NCBI GenBank assembly: GCA_963847615.1
Contig: CAWKAN010000026.1
Location: 248,001-312,000, forward strand
Origin: Palsa-883 sp963847615
GTDB lineage: Bacteria; Pseudomonadota; Alphaproteobacteria; Acetobacterales; Acetobacteraceae
Direction of reading: 5' to 3'
DNA: 64,000 nt
This document shows, in pieces, positions 37,986 through 47,543 of this stretch (its first letter is position 1; each line of letters begins with the position of its first letter). A program made the position numbers and the translations under genes. The notes below the pieces were generated by a model. It searched no databases and was not told where the DNA came from. It was given only the letters and a program-made list of their open reading frames with translations.

Positions 37986-38778
37986 CCAGGCAATAATACG
38001 CGAACGGATTGAGCGCCCAGGCGTCGTGATTGCGGAAATAGCGCATCAGGAACGCGGTGCTGGCGTAGGCGGTCACGCCGGCGGCGACCGCGGCCAAGGC
38101 GGCCACGCCCAAGGTGCCATGGGGGATGCCGGCGTGCAGCAGCTTCGGCACCTCCAGCACCGTGGCACCCAGGATGATCGGCGTCGCGATCAGGAAGGAG
38201 AAATGCGCCGCGCCTTCATGGTCGATGCCGCGCAGCAGGCCGCCGACGATGGTGGCGCCGGAGCGGGAGATCCCGGGGATCAGCGCGGTGCACTGCCAGC
38301 ACCCAATGATCAGCGCGTCCTTGATGGTCAGGCTGGAAAGCGGGCGGTGGGTGCGGGTGCGCAGGCGCTCGCCGAACAGCAGCAGCGCGCCGTTGACGAT
38401 CAGGAACGTTGCCGCGACGACGGGCGCGCCGAACAGGCTGCGAAAGAAATGCTCCAGCAGGAAGCCGACGATCACCGCAGGGATGGTGGCGATCACGATC
38501 AGCAGGAAGACACGCCGGCTTTCCCGTGCCTGATGAAGGTCGGCGAGGCCGAGGACGCCGACCAGCAGCGCCCACCAGTCGCGCCAGAAAAACGCCAGCA
38601 GCGCCGTGGCGGTGCCGAGATGCAGCATCACCAGGAAGGGCAGGAAGGCAGCGGCGCGCTGGTCGATCTTCCAGTGCAGCAGCGCGGGCAGCACGACGGC
38701 GTGCCCGAGGCTGCTGACCGGGAACAGCTCGGTGGCGCCCTGCAGGATGGCGATGACGATGGCTTGCAGCGTGTCCAT
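37942..38778 (-). CDS. uppP: Undecaprenyl-diphosphate phosphatase UppP (BacA)
   Basis: A 278-residue inner-membrane protein with the two conserved BacA motifs: QGATELFPVSSLGH at 13-26 (catalytic E17) and PGISRSGATIV near 165-175. It dephosphorylates undecaprenyl diphosphate, recycling the lipid carrier for peptidoglycan and O-antigen. The start at 38778 begins at the family N-terminus; upstream in-frame residues are not homologous. It converges on the MFS gene. Confidence 0.94.
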   Translation of the reverse strand: MDTLQAIVIAILQGATELFPVSSLGHAVVLPALLHWKIDQRAAAFLPFLVMLHLGTATALLAFFWRDWWALLVGVLGLADLHQARESRRVFLLIVIATIPAVIVGFLLEHFFRSLFGAPVVAATFLIVNGALLLFGERLRTRTHRPLSSLTIKDALIIGCWQCTALIPGISRSGATIVGGLLRGIDHEGAAHFSFLIATPIILGATVLEVPKLLHAGIPHGTLGVAALAAVAAGVTAYASTAFLMRYFRNHDAWALNPFAYYCLVIGAGSLGLLLLVH

Positions 38779-38923
38779 GATCGGTTCCTGACCGAAACCC
38801 CGATTCTTGGCAACCTTTTGGGCAATTTTTTGGGCAACCCCGGGGCCCCTCGGTCGGTGCTTGTGACCGGTTGGCCGTGCGGTCCACACTGTGGCTTGTC
38901 ACGTCAGCACCGGGCGGGCTCGC

Positions 38924-39872
38924 ATGCCGGACCACCACCACGCGCACGGCCATCATTCCCCTGGCGGACAGTTGCCCGGCCACCCCCATGCGCCGCTGCG
39001 TCATGATCGCGCCTTCGCGATCGGCGTGGCGCTGAATGGCGGGTTCGTGATCGCCGAGGTGGTGTTCGGCCTGGCCGCCAACTCCATGGCGCTGCTGTCC
39101 GATGCCGCGCACAATCTGGGCGACGTGTTCGCGCTGCTGCTGGCCTGGGGCGCGGCCTGGCTGGGGCGACGACCGCCGAGCGCGCGGCGGACCTATGGCT
39201 GGGGCCGCAGCTCGGTGCTGGCGGCGCTGGTCAATGCCATGGTGCTGCTGATCGGCGTCGGCGCCATCGCGGTCGAGGCGATCCACCGCCTGGTGGCCCC
39301 CGAGCCGGTGGCGGCGCTCACCGTGATGGCGGTCGCGGCGGCCGGCATCGTGATCAACGGCGGCTCCGCCCTGCTGTTCCTGCGCGGCCGAGCGGGGGAC
39401 CTGAACGTTCGGGCGCAGTTCATGCACCTGGCCGCCGACGCGGTGATTTCGGCGGGCGTGGTGATCGCCGCGCTGGCGATCCGGGCCACCGGCTGGCTGT
39501 GGCTCGATCCGGCGGCCAGCCTGGCGATCGCCGGCGTGATCGCGCTGGCGACCTGGGGGCTGTTGCTTGACTCGATCGGTCTGGCAATGGACGCGGTGCC
39601 GGGCGGCATCGCGCGGGCCGAGGTGCATGACTTCCTGACCGCCCAACCAGGCGTGGTCGAGGTGCACGACCTGCACATCTGGGGCCTGTTCGACCGCGGA
39701 GACCGCGCTGACCGCGCATCTGGTCTGTGCCGATGCCGTTGGCGGCGAGCGCCGTCTGCACGAGTTGCACGACGAGTTGCGCCATCGCTTCGGCATCGGC
39801 CACGCGACGTTACAGATCGAGACCGATACCGACGCGGCGCTGTGCCGCCTGCGCCCACATGACGTGGTGTAG
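38924..39872 (+). CDS. Cation diffusion facilitator (CzcD/ZitB-like) metal exporter, frameshifted
   Basis: A His-rich N-terminus (PDHHHAHGHHS) precedes six predicted membrane segments with the CDF metal-site motif LLSDAAHNLGDV and a second HLAADAV. After VVEVHDLHIWGL an extra T at 39690-39691 breaks the frame. The corrected sequence continues with a cytoplasmic domain (TAHLVCADAVGGERRL, HATLQIETDTD) to a TAG at 39870-39872. It would export Zn2+, Co2+ or Cd2+. Probably a sequencing error, since both parts are well conserved. Confidence 0.87.
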
Positions 39873-39972
39873 GTTGGGATTGTGCAGGCTGCGCGCCTGG
39901 CGATGATTGGACAAGCCAGGCTACCGATCGGTATTCTACTGGCAAAGGGGAATGCCAAGGAAGGGGAAACGG

Positions 39973-40755
39973 ATGGCGAGCGTCGCATGGACTGACAGCT
40001 CGATCGAGATCGCCGGCACCAGGATGCACCTCTCGCGCGGCGGCAGCGGCCCGCCGCTGCTGGTGCTGCATCACGATATCGGCACCCCGGACCGGCTACC
40101 GTTCTATGACGCGCTGGCGCGCAGCTTCGACGTTCTGGTACCGCATCATCCGGGCTGGGGCAGGTCGGAGCGACCGCAATGGTTGCGCAACCCGCGCGAC
40201 ATCGCGGCGATGCACCAATGGCTGCTGACCGAACTGGGCGCGCGCGACGTGTCGCTGGTGGGACTGGGCTTCGGCGGCTGGATCGCCGCGGAGATGGCGA
40301 GCCTGGCGCCGACCGCCTTCCACCGCCTGGTGCTGGTGGGCGCGATGGGCATCAAGCCGCCCGAGGGCGACATCGCCGACCAGGCGATCGTTTCGTATCT
40401 CGACTATCCGCAGGCTGGGTTCCACGATCCGGCAGCGTTCGAGCGTGTCTATGGCAACGTCAGCACCGATCAGCTGGAAGCCTGGGACATCGCGCGCGAG
40501 ATGTGCTTCCGCACCGCGTGGAAACCCTACATGTACAGCCAGACCCTGCCGCATCTGCTGGGCGGCGTGCGGGCACCGGCGCTGGTGGTGTGGGGCGACG
40601 ACGACCGCATCGTGCCGCGCAGCGCCGGCCGACGCCTATGTCCGCGCGCTGCCACCGCGCGACTGGAGACCGTGCCGGGCTGCGGCCACTTGGTGGACAT
40701 GGAAAAGCCCGACGAACTGGCCAGGCTGGTCACCTCGTTCATCACCGCGCCCTGA
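39973..40755 (+). CDS. Alpha/beta hydrolase-fold protein lacking the nucleophile
   Basis: A 260-residue alpha/beta hydrolase. The nucleophile elbow reads G97-L-G99-F-G (VGLGFGGWIAAEMAS), so the catalytic serine is glycine, and the oxyanion HG motif is HHDIG. The conserved late aspartate (VVWGDDDRIVP) and histidine (GCGHLVDME) remain. A short out-of-frame patch (about 40627-40653, SAGRRLCPRAA where SAADAYVRALP is expected) reflects a +1/-1 pair. ATG 39973 is preferred, preceded by AAGGAAGGGG. It is followed by an LLM flavoenzyme, so it may be a partner or pseudoenzyme. Confidence 0.8.
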   Translation: MASVAWTDSSIEIAGTRMHLSRGGSGPPLLVLHHDIGTPDRLPFYDALARSFDVLVPHHPGWGRSERPQWLRNPRDIAAMHQWLLTELGARDVSLVGLGFGGWIAAEMASLAPTAFHRLVLVGAMGIKPPEGDIADQAIVSYLDYPQAGFHDPAAFERVYGNVSTDQLEAWDIAREMCFRTAWKPYMYSQTLPHLLGGVRAPALVVWGDDDRIVPRSAGRRLCPRAATARLETVPGCGHLVDMEKPDELARLVTSFITAP

Positions 40756-40786
40756 TCGCTGTCACACCCCTTCGAGGGAGGCCGCC

Positions 40787-42032
40787 ATGCATCTGATGTA
40801 TTTCACCGAGCAGCCGATGGCGCGCCTACGACGCCCAGGCAGGGCTGGACTACGGTGCCACCGCGCTGACCTTCTCCAACAAGCATTTCGATCCGGCGGA
40901 AGGCAGCCGGCTGTACAACGAATATCTGGAGGAGTACATCCTCGCCGACGAGTGGGGCGTCGACGGCATCATGCTGAACGAGCACCACAACGCGCCATTC
41001 TGCATGCAGGCGAAGTGCAACGTGTTCGCCTCGATCCTGGCCGCGGCGACCAAGCGGGCGAAGATCGTGCTGCTGGGCAACCCGCTGCCGCTGTCGGAGA
41101 ACCCGATCCGGCTGGCCGAAGAGCTGGCGATGATCGACATGATCTCGAAGGGGCGGCTGGTCTCGGGCTTCGTGCGCGGCGGCGGGCAGGAGCAGTTGGC
41201 GAGCGGGGTGAACCCCGCCTTCAACCGCGAACGCTTCATGGAAGCGCATGACCTGATCCAGAAGACCTGGACGGTGCCCGGCCCGTTCCGCTGGGAGGGC
41301 ACGCATTACCAGCACCGCGTGGTGAACCCCTGGGCGGTGCCGTTGCAGAAGCCGTATCCGCGCGTGTGGATACCGGGCGTGCTGTCGAAGGAGACGGTGA
41401 TCTGGACCGCGCAGCAGCGCTATCCGTACATCGCGCTGAACACCTCGATCGATGCGACCAAAGTGATCTGGGACACCTATTCGAAGGCGGCAGCCGAGGT
41501 CGGCTACACCGCCGGGCCGGAGAATTTCGGCTATCTGATCCGCGTGCACGTGCAGGACACGGATGGAGAAGGCGCTGCGAAACGCGCGGCAGTTCATGTG
41601 GATGCAGGGCGAGTTCACCGGCCTGGCGCATCCGGTGTGGGCCAATCCGTCGGGCTATTTCTCGCCATCGGGGCGGCGCGACTTCGTCGAGTTCGCGGTG
41701 GGGCGCGCGAAGAACCCGCGCGGCAACCCGACCTTCGAGGATCAGATCGCCAGCACGATGATCATCGCCGGCACGCCCGATCAGGTGATCGCGCAGCTGA
41801 AGACGCTGATCGAGCACACGCCGCCCGGGCATCATGGGCATCTGGGGCAACGACGGCACCGTGTCCAGCGGAGGACCGCCGCCGCTGCATCGAACTGCTG
41901 GTGAAGGAGGTGATGCCGGCGGTACGCGAGCACGGCAAGACGCTGGGGTTGCAGGACCCGTGGGAGGCGAACGCGCCGGTCCATCTGAAGTATTCAACCG
42001 ATATTCCGACCCAGCGCGCGGCGGCGGAGTAG
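40787..42032 (+). pseudogene. LLM-class flavin-dependent oxidoreductase with four +1 frameshifts
   Basis: Recoverable protein pieces join into a full bacterial luciferase-like enzyme: MHLMYFTEQPM, AYDAQAGLDYGATALTFSNK, a long central run (LNEHHNAPFCMQAKCNVFAS to the NFGYLIRVHVQDT segment), then EKALRNARQFMWMQGEF, IMGIWGNDGTVSS and EDRRRCIELLVKEVM. Single extra bases occur near 40820, 41565, 41830 and 41870, always +1. Such enzymes are FMN/F420-dependent monooxygenases. Every part is conserved, so the lesions may be sequencing errors rather than true decay. It follows the alpha/beta hydrolase closely. Confidence 0.8.
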
Positions 42033-42055
42033 GGCAGAAATGCCGTGCCCCCGGA

Positions 42056-42752
42056 TCAGGTCCGGGGCACGGCGGTGCCGCCGTACACCAGTTTCGGATG
42101 CAACTTCGCCTCGGTGCGCGCCTGCAACGCTTCCAGCGTCAGGCCGGGCGCCATGTCGACTCACCTCGAAGCCGCGCGGCGTGACGTCGATCACCGCGAG
42201 GTTGGTGTAGACCCGCTTCACCGCGCCGAGCGCCGTCAGCGGATAGCTGCACTTGCGTACCAGTTTCGGCGTGCCGTCCTTGGCGGTGTGTTCCATCATC
42301 ACCCACAGGCGTTTGGCGCCCGCCGCGAGGTCCATCGCCCCGCCGACCGCCGGCGCCGTATCGTTCTCGCTGGTCGCCCAGTTGGCGATGTCGCCGTTGT
42401 CGGCCACCTGGAACGCGCCGAGCACGCAAAGATCGAGGTGCCCGCCCCGGATCATCGCGAAACTGTCAGCGTGATGGCTGAAACTGCCGCCGGCGCGCAG
42501 CGTCACGTACTGCTTGCCGGCATTGATCAGCCAGCGGTCGATCTCGGCCTCGGGCGGTGCCGGGCCGATGCCGAGCACGCCGTTCTCCGCGTGGAACACC
42601 ACCTCGCGCTCCAGCGGCACATGGTCGGCGACGGCGGTTGGCATGCCGATGCCGAGATTGACGTACCAGCCTTCGGGGATGTCGCGCGCGACGCGCGCGG
42701 CCAGCTGCGGGCGGCTGAGCGGCTTGGGCTCGGCGGTGGCGGCGTGGGACAT
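42056..42752 (-). CDS. 3-oxoacid (3-oxoadipate-type) CoA-transferase subunit B, frameshifted
   Basis: The subunit begins MSHAATAEPKPLS and carries GMPTAVADHVP and FHAENGVLGIGP, whose glutamate is the catalytic nucleophile in family I CoA-transferases. An extra base at 42161 shifts the frame after VIDVTPRGFEV. The corrected tail continues VDMAPGLTLEALQARTEAKL and ends at 42056. It pairs with the adjacent subunit A to move CoA from succinyl-CoA to a 3-oxo acid. It converges on the LLM gene with a 23-base gap. Confidence 0.85.
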
Positions 42753-42766
42753 CCTGGTGCCTCCTG

Positions 42767-43450
42767 TCAGAAGCCGGTCGGCTCACCGTAGGGCACGTGC
42801 AACACGCGGTCCACGAAGATCCCCGGGGTGACGACGTGGTCGGGATCGATCTCGCCCAGGTCGCGCAGACGCTGCGATTGCACGATGGTCAGCTTGCCGG
42901 CCATGGCGCAGATCGGGTTGAAGTTGCGCCCGGATTTGCGGAACGTCAGGTTGCCCCAGCGGTCGGCCTCCCACGCCTCGACCAGGGCCACGTCGCCTGG
43001 CAGCGATTTCTCCAGCACGTAGCTGCGCCCGTCGATCTCGCGGGTTTCCTTGCCCATCGCCATCTTGGTGCCGACACCGGTGGCGGTGAAGAAGGCAGGG
43101 ATACCGGCGCCGGCGGCGCGCATCCGCTCGGCCAGCGTGCCCTGGGGGACGATCTCCAGCTCGATCTTGCCGGCGCGATACAGCGATTCGAACACCACAG
43201 GGTCGGAGGAACGCGGGAAGGAGCAAATGATCTTGGCGACGCGGCCGAGCTCCATCAGGTGGGCCAGGCCGACATGGCCCACGCCGGCATTGTTGCAAGC
43301 CACCGTCAGGTTGCTGGCGCCCTGCTCGATCAGCCCGTCGATCAGCGCGTTCGGCTGGCCGACGGCGCCGAAGCCGCCGACCAGCACGGTGGCACCGTCC
43401 TGGATGCCCGCCATGGCCTCGGCCATGGATTGGACGATCTTGTTGATCAT
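42767..43450 (-). CDS. 3-oxoacid (3-oxoadipate-type) CoA-transferase subunit A
   Basis: The 227-residue subunit has the family GGFGAVGQPNALIDGL at about 26-41, the SFPRSSDPVVFESLYRAGKI run and KETREIDGRSYVLE. It is most like PcaI/ScoA-type subunits. Together with subunit B 15 bases downstream it would transfer CoA from succinyl-CoA, for instance in aromatic or ketone-body catabolism; the exact acceptor is not fixed by sequence. The unit lies near homogentisate dioxygenase but is not in one operon with it. Confidence 0.9.
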   Translation of the reverse strand: MINKIVQSMAEAMAGIQDGATVLVGGFGAVGQPNALIDGLIEQGASNLTVACNNAGVGHVGLAHLMELGRVAKIICSFPRSSDPVVFESLYRAGKIELEIVPQGTLAERMRAAGAGIPAFFTATGVGTKMAMGKETREIDGRSYVLEKSLPGDVALVEAWEADRWGNLTFRKSGRNFNPICAMAGKLTIVQSQRLRDLGEIDPDHVVTPGIFVDRVLHVPYGEPTGF

Positions 43451-43550
43451 GCGCCGGCTTTCCTGACCGTTTCCCGTTTGCGTCTGCTCACAGCGATTTA
43501 GTGCCGGATCGGGGCCGGCGCCAACCTGACGGGAGCATCACGCCGCTTGG

Positions 43551-45668
43551 TCATCCCCCGATCTCGATCACCGCATCGGCCGCGAACGCACCCTGCCCCG
43601 CCGGCATCGCAAACACCGGGTTCAGGTCGATCGACGCCAGGCTCGGCCCGGCGGCAACCGCGAACGCCGACAGGCGCGACAGCATCTCCGCCAACGCCTG
43701 CACATCCGCCGGCGGCCGGCCGCGCGCGCCCCGCAGCAGCGGCGCCCCCTTGATCGAGCCGATCATCGCCGCGGCGACATCGGTGCCGAACGGGCAGCGG
43801 CGGAACACCACGTCCTTGAGAATCTCGACGAAGATCCCCCCCAGCCCGAACATCGCCATCGGCCCGAACACCGGGTCGCGATGGATGCCCATGATGCACT
43901 CCACGCCGCCCTTGAGCTGCTTGGCCACCAGCACGCCCTCGATCCGCGCCGTGGGCGCCGCCTGCCTGGCGCGCGCCAACAGCAGGTCGTGGCCCTGGCG
44001 CACCGCTGCGGCATCGGCGACGTCCAGCAGCACGCCGCCGATCTCGGATTTGTGCAGGATGTCCGGCGACAGGATCTTCAGCACCACCGGGAAGCCGAAA
44101 CGTTCCGCCGCCGCCACCGCTTCGGCGGCGCTGGCGCAGGCCTGCTCCGGCGCCGACTGGATGCCGGCCTGCGCCAACAGCCGCTTCGCCTCGGCCTCGC
44201 TCGGTGTCGCCGCGGGCAGCGCCACCTTGCCGACCACGGGCGCGGGCGCCGCCGGCGGGGCGGCGAAGGTCGCGCCGAAGCGCCCCATCGCGTCGATCGC
44301 CACCACCGCGCGCGTCGGATCCTCGTGACAGATCCAGCCGGCGGCCTCCAGCTCGCGCAGCCGTTCCTGTTGCGCGATCAACGACAGCACGTAGAGCCGA
44401 TCGGGATATTTCGCCCGCACCATCTCGAGCTGCTCGCGCATCGCCGGCCAGCGACCGGACGATGCGACCATGGTGAAGAAGCCCAGCACCGAGCTGTAGC
44501 CGCCGTCGCGCACCAGCGATTCGGTGAAGGTGCCCAGCAGCTTGATGTCGTTGCCCACCTGCGCGGTCGCGTCCACAGGATTGCGCGGCGCGCAGAACGA
44601 AACCAGCTCCTTCAGCCGCGCCTGCGCGTCCTGCGGCATCTCCGGCATCGCCAGGCCGACGCTTTCCGCCACGTCGCTGATCAACACCCCGGCGCCGCCG
44701 GATACGGTGATCACCCCCAGCGTGTTGCCCGCCGGGTAGATGCGCCGCGTCGCGGTGTGTGCGATGTCCAGCATTTCTTCGGAGTTGTCCGCGCGCACCA
44801 CGCCGAACTCGGCCATCACCGCCTCGGTCACCGCGTCGTCGCCGGCGATCGAGGCGGTGTGCGACTTGGCCGCCTTGGTGCCGAGCTCGCTGCGCCCGAC
44901 CTTCTGCATGACGATCGGCTTCTTCGCCGCCCGCGCCGCCGCGAACGCGGCGATCAGGCCGGGCGCCTCGCGGATGCCCTCGGCATAGACCGCGATCACG
45001 TCGACCTCGGGGTTCTCGGCCAGCCAGCCGATGCATTCGCCCACCGTCACGTCGGCCTCGTTGCCGGTCATGATGCAGAGCGAGGCGCCGATGCCGCGGT
45101 TGCGCGCCAGGGTGTACAAGTGGGTGCCATAGGCGCCGGACTGGCTGGCGATGCCGATCCGCCCCGGCACCGGCCAGCCGCTGTCGAACGAGGACGAGAA
45201 CGTCGCGTAATAGTTGGTGCGCGCATCGAACACGCCGAGGCAGTTGGGGCCCAGGATGCGCATGCCGTGCGCCCGCGCGATCGCCACCATGCGGTCCTGC
45301 TCGGCCTCGCCCGCCGCGTCGACCTCGGCGAAGCCGGCGGTGAACATCAGCGCGCCCTTGGTGCCACGCTTTGCCAGGTCTTCCACCGCCTGCACCGCCA
45401 GCTCGGCGGGCACCGCGATGATGGCGACATCCGGGGTTTCCGGCAGGTCGGCGACCGAGGCATAGGCCTTCACGCCCTGCACCTCGGCCCGGTTGGGGTT
45501 CACCGGATAGATCGCGCCGGCGAATTTCTGCGCCAGCATATAGGCCAACGGTCGGCCGCCGATGCGGACCGGATCGTTCGAGGCACCCAGGATCGCGACG
45601 GAGCGCGGCGAGAGCAGGGGCGTGAGGCCGGCAAAGCGGGATGCACCCGCAGGTGTCGCGGTGGGCAT
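43551..45668 (-). CDS. NDP-forming acyl-CoA synthetase (acetate--CoA ligase-like)
   Basis: A 705-residue protein with CoA-binding domain (SVAILGASNDPVRIGGRP, about 20-140), succinyl-CoA-ligase-like domains (about 150-450, including the phospho-histidine in AKSHTASIAG) and a C-terminal ATP-grasp domain (about 490-700). It would make acyl-CoA from acid, CoA and ATP (ADP-forming), or act on another CoA thioester. Start ATG 45668 begins the family N-terminus; an in-frame upstream extension of 163 codons lies in the divergent region and is not homologous. Confidence 0.88.
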   Translation of the reverse strand: MPTATPAGASRFAGLTPLLSPRSVAILGASNDPVRIGGRPLAYMLAQKFAGAIYPVNPNRAEVQGVKAYASVADLPETPDVAIIAVPAELAVQAVEDLAKRGTKGALMFTAGFAEVDAAGEAEQDRMVAIARAHGMRILGPNCLGVFDARTNYYATFSSSFDSGWPVPGRIGIASQSGAYGTHLYTLARNRGIGASLCIMTGNEADVTVGECIGWLAENPEVDVIAVYAEGIREAPGLIAAFAAARAAKKPIVMQKVGRSELGTKAAKSHTASIAGDDAVTEAVMAEFGVVRADNSEEMLDIAHTATRRIYPAGNTLGVITVSGGAGVLISDVAESVGLAMPEMPQDAQARLKELVSFCAPRNPVDATAQVGNDIKLLGTFTESLVRDGGYSSVLGFFTMVASSGRWPAMREQLEMVRAKYPDRLYVLSLIAQQERLRELEAAGWICHEDPTRAVVAIDAMGRFGATFAAPPAAPAPVVGKVALPAATPSEAEAKRLLAQAGIQSAPEQACASAAEAVAAAERFGFPVVLKILSPDILHKSEIGGVLLDVADAAAVRQGHDLLLARARQAAPTARIEGVLVAKQLKGGVECIMGIHRDPVFGPMAMFGLGGIFVEILKDVVFRRCPFGTDVAAAMIGSIKGAPLLRGARGRPPADVQALAEMLSRLSAFAVAAGPSLASIDLNPVFAMPAGQGAFAADAVIEIGG

Positions 45669-46021
45669 GGGCGTGGAGGTTCCCTCGTTATCCTGCTGCA
45701 CGGTTGACCAACCGCACCTTTTGTCGCGCTCAGTCTGGCCTCGCTCCCCGCGGACGGCAAGGCAGCGGGCAATCAACCGATCGGGGGGAAACCCTGGCGA
45801 AAGCATTGCGGGCGCTCCGCAGCACGCCGCGGCACAGCGACGGAACGACAGAGGAATGGAAAATGTCAGGTCATGCGCGCAGCCCGGCAGGCGCTGTGGC
45901 AACAGCCCGCGCCAGGTTGGTGATGCTCCGTGCGGCGCCAACCCAGGCCATCCCTGCTGGCTTTTCAGAACCACGGGGGATTGACTATGTTTTGGCAGGG
46001 ACTTCAGGGGGGACGCCGCCA
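45669..46021. other. Divergent intergenic region between acyl-CoA synthetase and sulfotransferase
   Basis: The 353 bases should carry promoters for both genes. In-frame extensions on both strands are non-homologous. I see no tRNA, palindrome or repeat here. Confidence 0.5.
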
Positions 46022-46924
46022 ATGCCGCCGCAATGGCCGACGAAGACGCGCGAACTGCACAACCACCACTTCGACAGCACGGTGTGGAACGGTTTCCCGT
46101 TCCGCGATGACGACATCGTGATCGGTACCTACGGCAAATCCGGCACCACCTGGGCACAGCAGATCATCGCCCAGTTGCTGTTCACCGGCGCCGACGATCT
46201 GCCGGTGGCCGACATGTCGCCCTGGCTCGACCTGCGGGTCCCACCCGCCGAGGTAAAGCTGGCGGCGCTGGAGGCGCAGACGCACCGGCGCTTCATCAAG
46301 ACCCATCTGCCGGTTGACGCGCTGGTCTATTCGCCGCGGGCCAAATACCTTTACATCGCCCGCGACGGGCGGGACGTGGTGTGGAGCCTGTACAATCACC
46401 ACGCCAATGCCAACGAGCTCTGGTATCGGTTGCTCAACGATACGCCCGGGCGTGTCGGGCCGCCGATTGACCAACCGCCCGCGTCCATCCGGCAGTATTT
46501 CCTCGATTGGCTCGCCCGCGACGGCCATCCGTTCTGGCCGTTCTGGGAAAACATCGCGCCGTGGTGGGCGATTCGCGACCTGCCGAACCTGATGTTGCTG
46601 CATTTCGAGGAGCTGCGCCGCGACCTGCCCGGCCAGATGCGCCGCATCGCCGGCTTCCTCGACATCGAAGTCGATGAGCTGCGTTTCCCGCTGATGGTCG
46701 AGCATTGCAGCTTCGCCTGGATGAAGGCCAACGCGACGAAAACCACCCCGCTCGGCGGCGCCATGTGGGACGGTGGCGCCGAAGTGTTCATCAACCAGGG
46801 GACCAACGGCCGCTGGCGCGATGTGCTCACGCCCGAGGACAACCGCCGCTACGAGGCAATGGCACGGGCGCAGCTGGGCGAGGCATGCGCGGCGTGGTTG
46901 GCGACCGGCCGGCGGACCGCCTAG
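46022..46924 (+). CDS. Sulfotransferase family protein (PAPS-dependent)
   Basis: A 300-residue protein whose 5'-phosphosulfate-binding loop is GKSGTTW at 38-44, with FIKTHLPVDALVY carrying the likely catalytic histidine and YLYIARDGRDVVWS the 3'-phosphate-binding loop. It transfers sulfate from PAPS to a small alcohol or amine. ATG 46022 is chosen because AGGGGGG lies upstream and the family begins there. Bacterial members are uncommon in such operons; the acceptor is unknown. Confidence 0.88.
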   Translation: MPPQWPTKTRELHNHHFDSTVWNGFPFRDDDIVIGTYGKSGTTWAQQIIAQLLFTGADDLPVADMSPWLDLRVPPAEVKLAALEAQTHRRFIKTHLPVDALVYSPRAKYLYIARDGRDVVWSLYNHHANANELWYRLLNDTPGRVGPPIDQPPASIRQYFLDWLARDGHPFWPFWENIAPWWAIRDLPNLMLLHFEELRRDLPGQMRRIAGFLDIEVDELRFPLMVEHCSFAWMKANATKTTPLGGAMWDGGAEVFINQGTNGRWRDVLTPEDNRRYEAMARAQLGEACAAWLATGRRTA

Positions 46925-47543
46925 CACCCCCGGCTCGCCAGGCGGAGTCCCCTGCCAGCACCGGCCGGCGGCGCGGCACCGCAGCGTGACCGAAGTTGCG
47001 CTCCGCCGCGGCTTCGGCGACGCCCAACAATGAACGAATCGACCGCGGTCGTGCAGCTTGGCTTCCCGTTGGGCAGGATGACCGATTTGGCCCGTATCGC
47101 CGGCTTGCCTGGTGCGCCCCCACCGGTGTTTCGGGAATCGCGGCAACGCGGGAAAGCAAGTAATCAAGCGGACACAGAGTTGCACAGAGTGTCCACAGAG
47201 TCTCACAGAGTGTCCACAGAGTTTCACAGAGAAGTATTTATTGGCGCTTCGCGCTGGTGACGGATGTGCAGGTATGAATACCTTGCGCGTAGCGCCATTT
47301 ACTTTCTCTGTGTAACTCTGTGGACGCTCTGTGCAACTCTGTGTCCGCTTGATTACTTTCTTGCCTTGCTTGCCGCACGATGACACCTTCAGCCTGATGG
47401 GTCACCCTCAGGTTTGCGGGCGACCCGGTGCACCTGGACTGGAGCTACGCAGCCTGGCCCGGGCGCACCTCGAAGCGGCATTTATTCGTTGCCTTCCTTT
47501 GCCGCCGGCCACGGCGCATCCTGCCGGCAAGGAGGCCGCCCGC
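46925..47543. other. 619-base intergenic region with a long inverted repeat
   Basis: Apart from the CACAGAG inverted repeat at 47158-47358, no gene or RNA is apparent. Open frames here are non-homologous. The next gene has a clean AAGGAGG site at 47529-47535. Confidence 0.6.
47158..47358. repeat. Long inverted repeat with internal CACAGAG direct repeats
   Basis: Arms 47158-47201 and 47315-47358 are complementary over 44 bases with one mismatch, enclosing about 113 bases. The left arm also contains repeated CACAGAGTGTCC-like units. It resembles, at larger scale, the repeat at 1982-2081. Confidence 0.88.

Noticed and set aside
40787..42032. Programmed +1 frameshifting in the LLM gene
   Set aside because: Four lesions without a common slippery site, and similar +1 lesions in many unrelated genes, point to sequencing error or decay.
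43498..45036. A 512-residue frame overlapping the acyl-CoA synthetase
   Set aside because: Same strand, wrong frame; the true synthetase frame is fully homologous.
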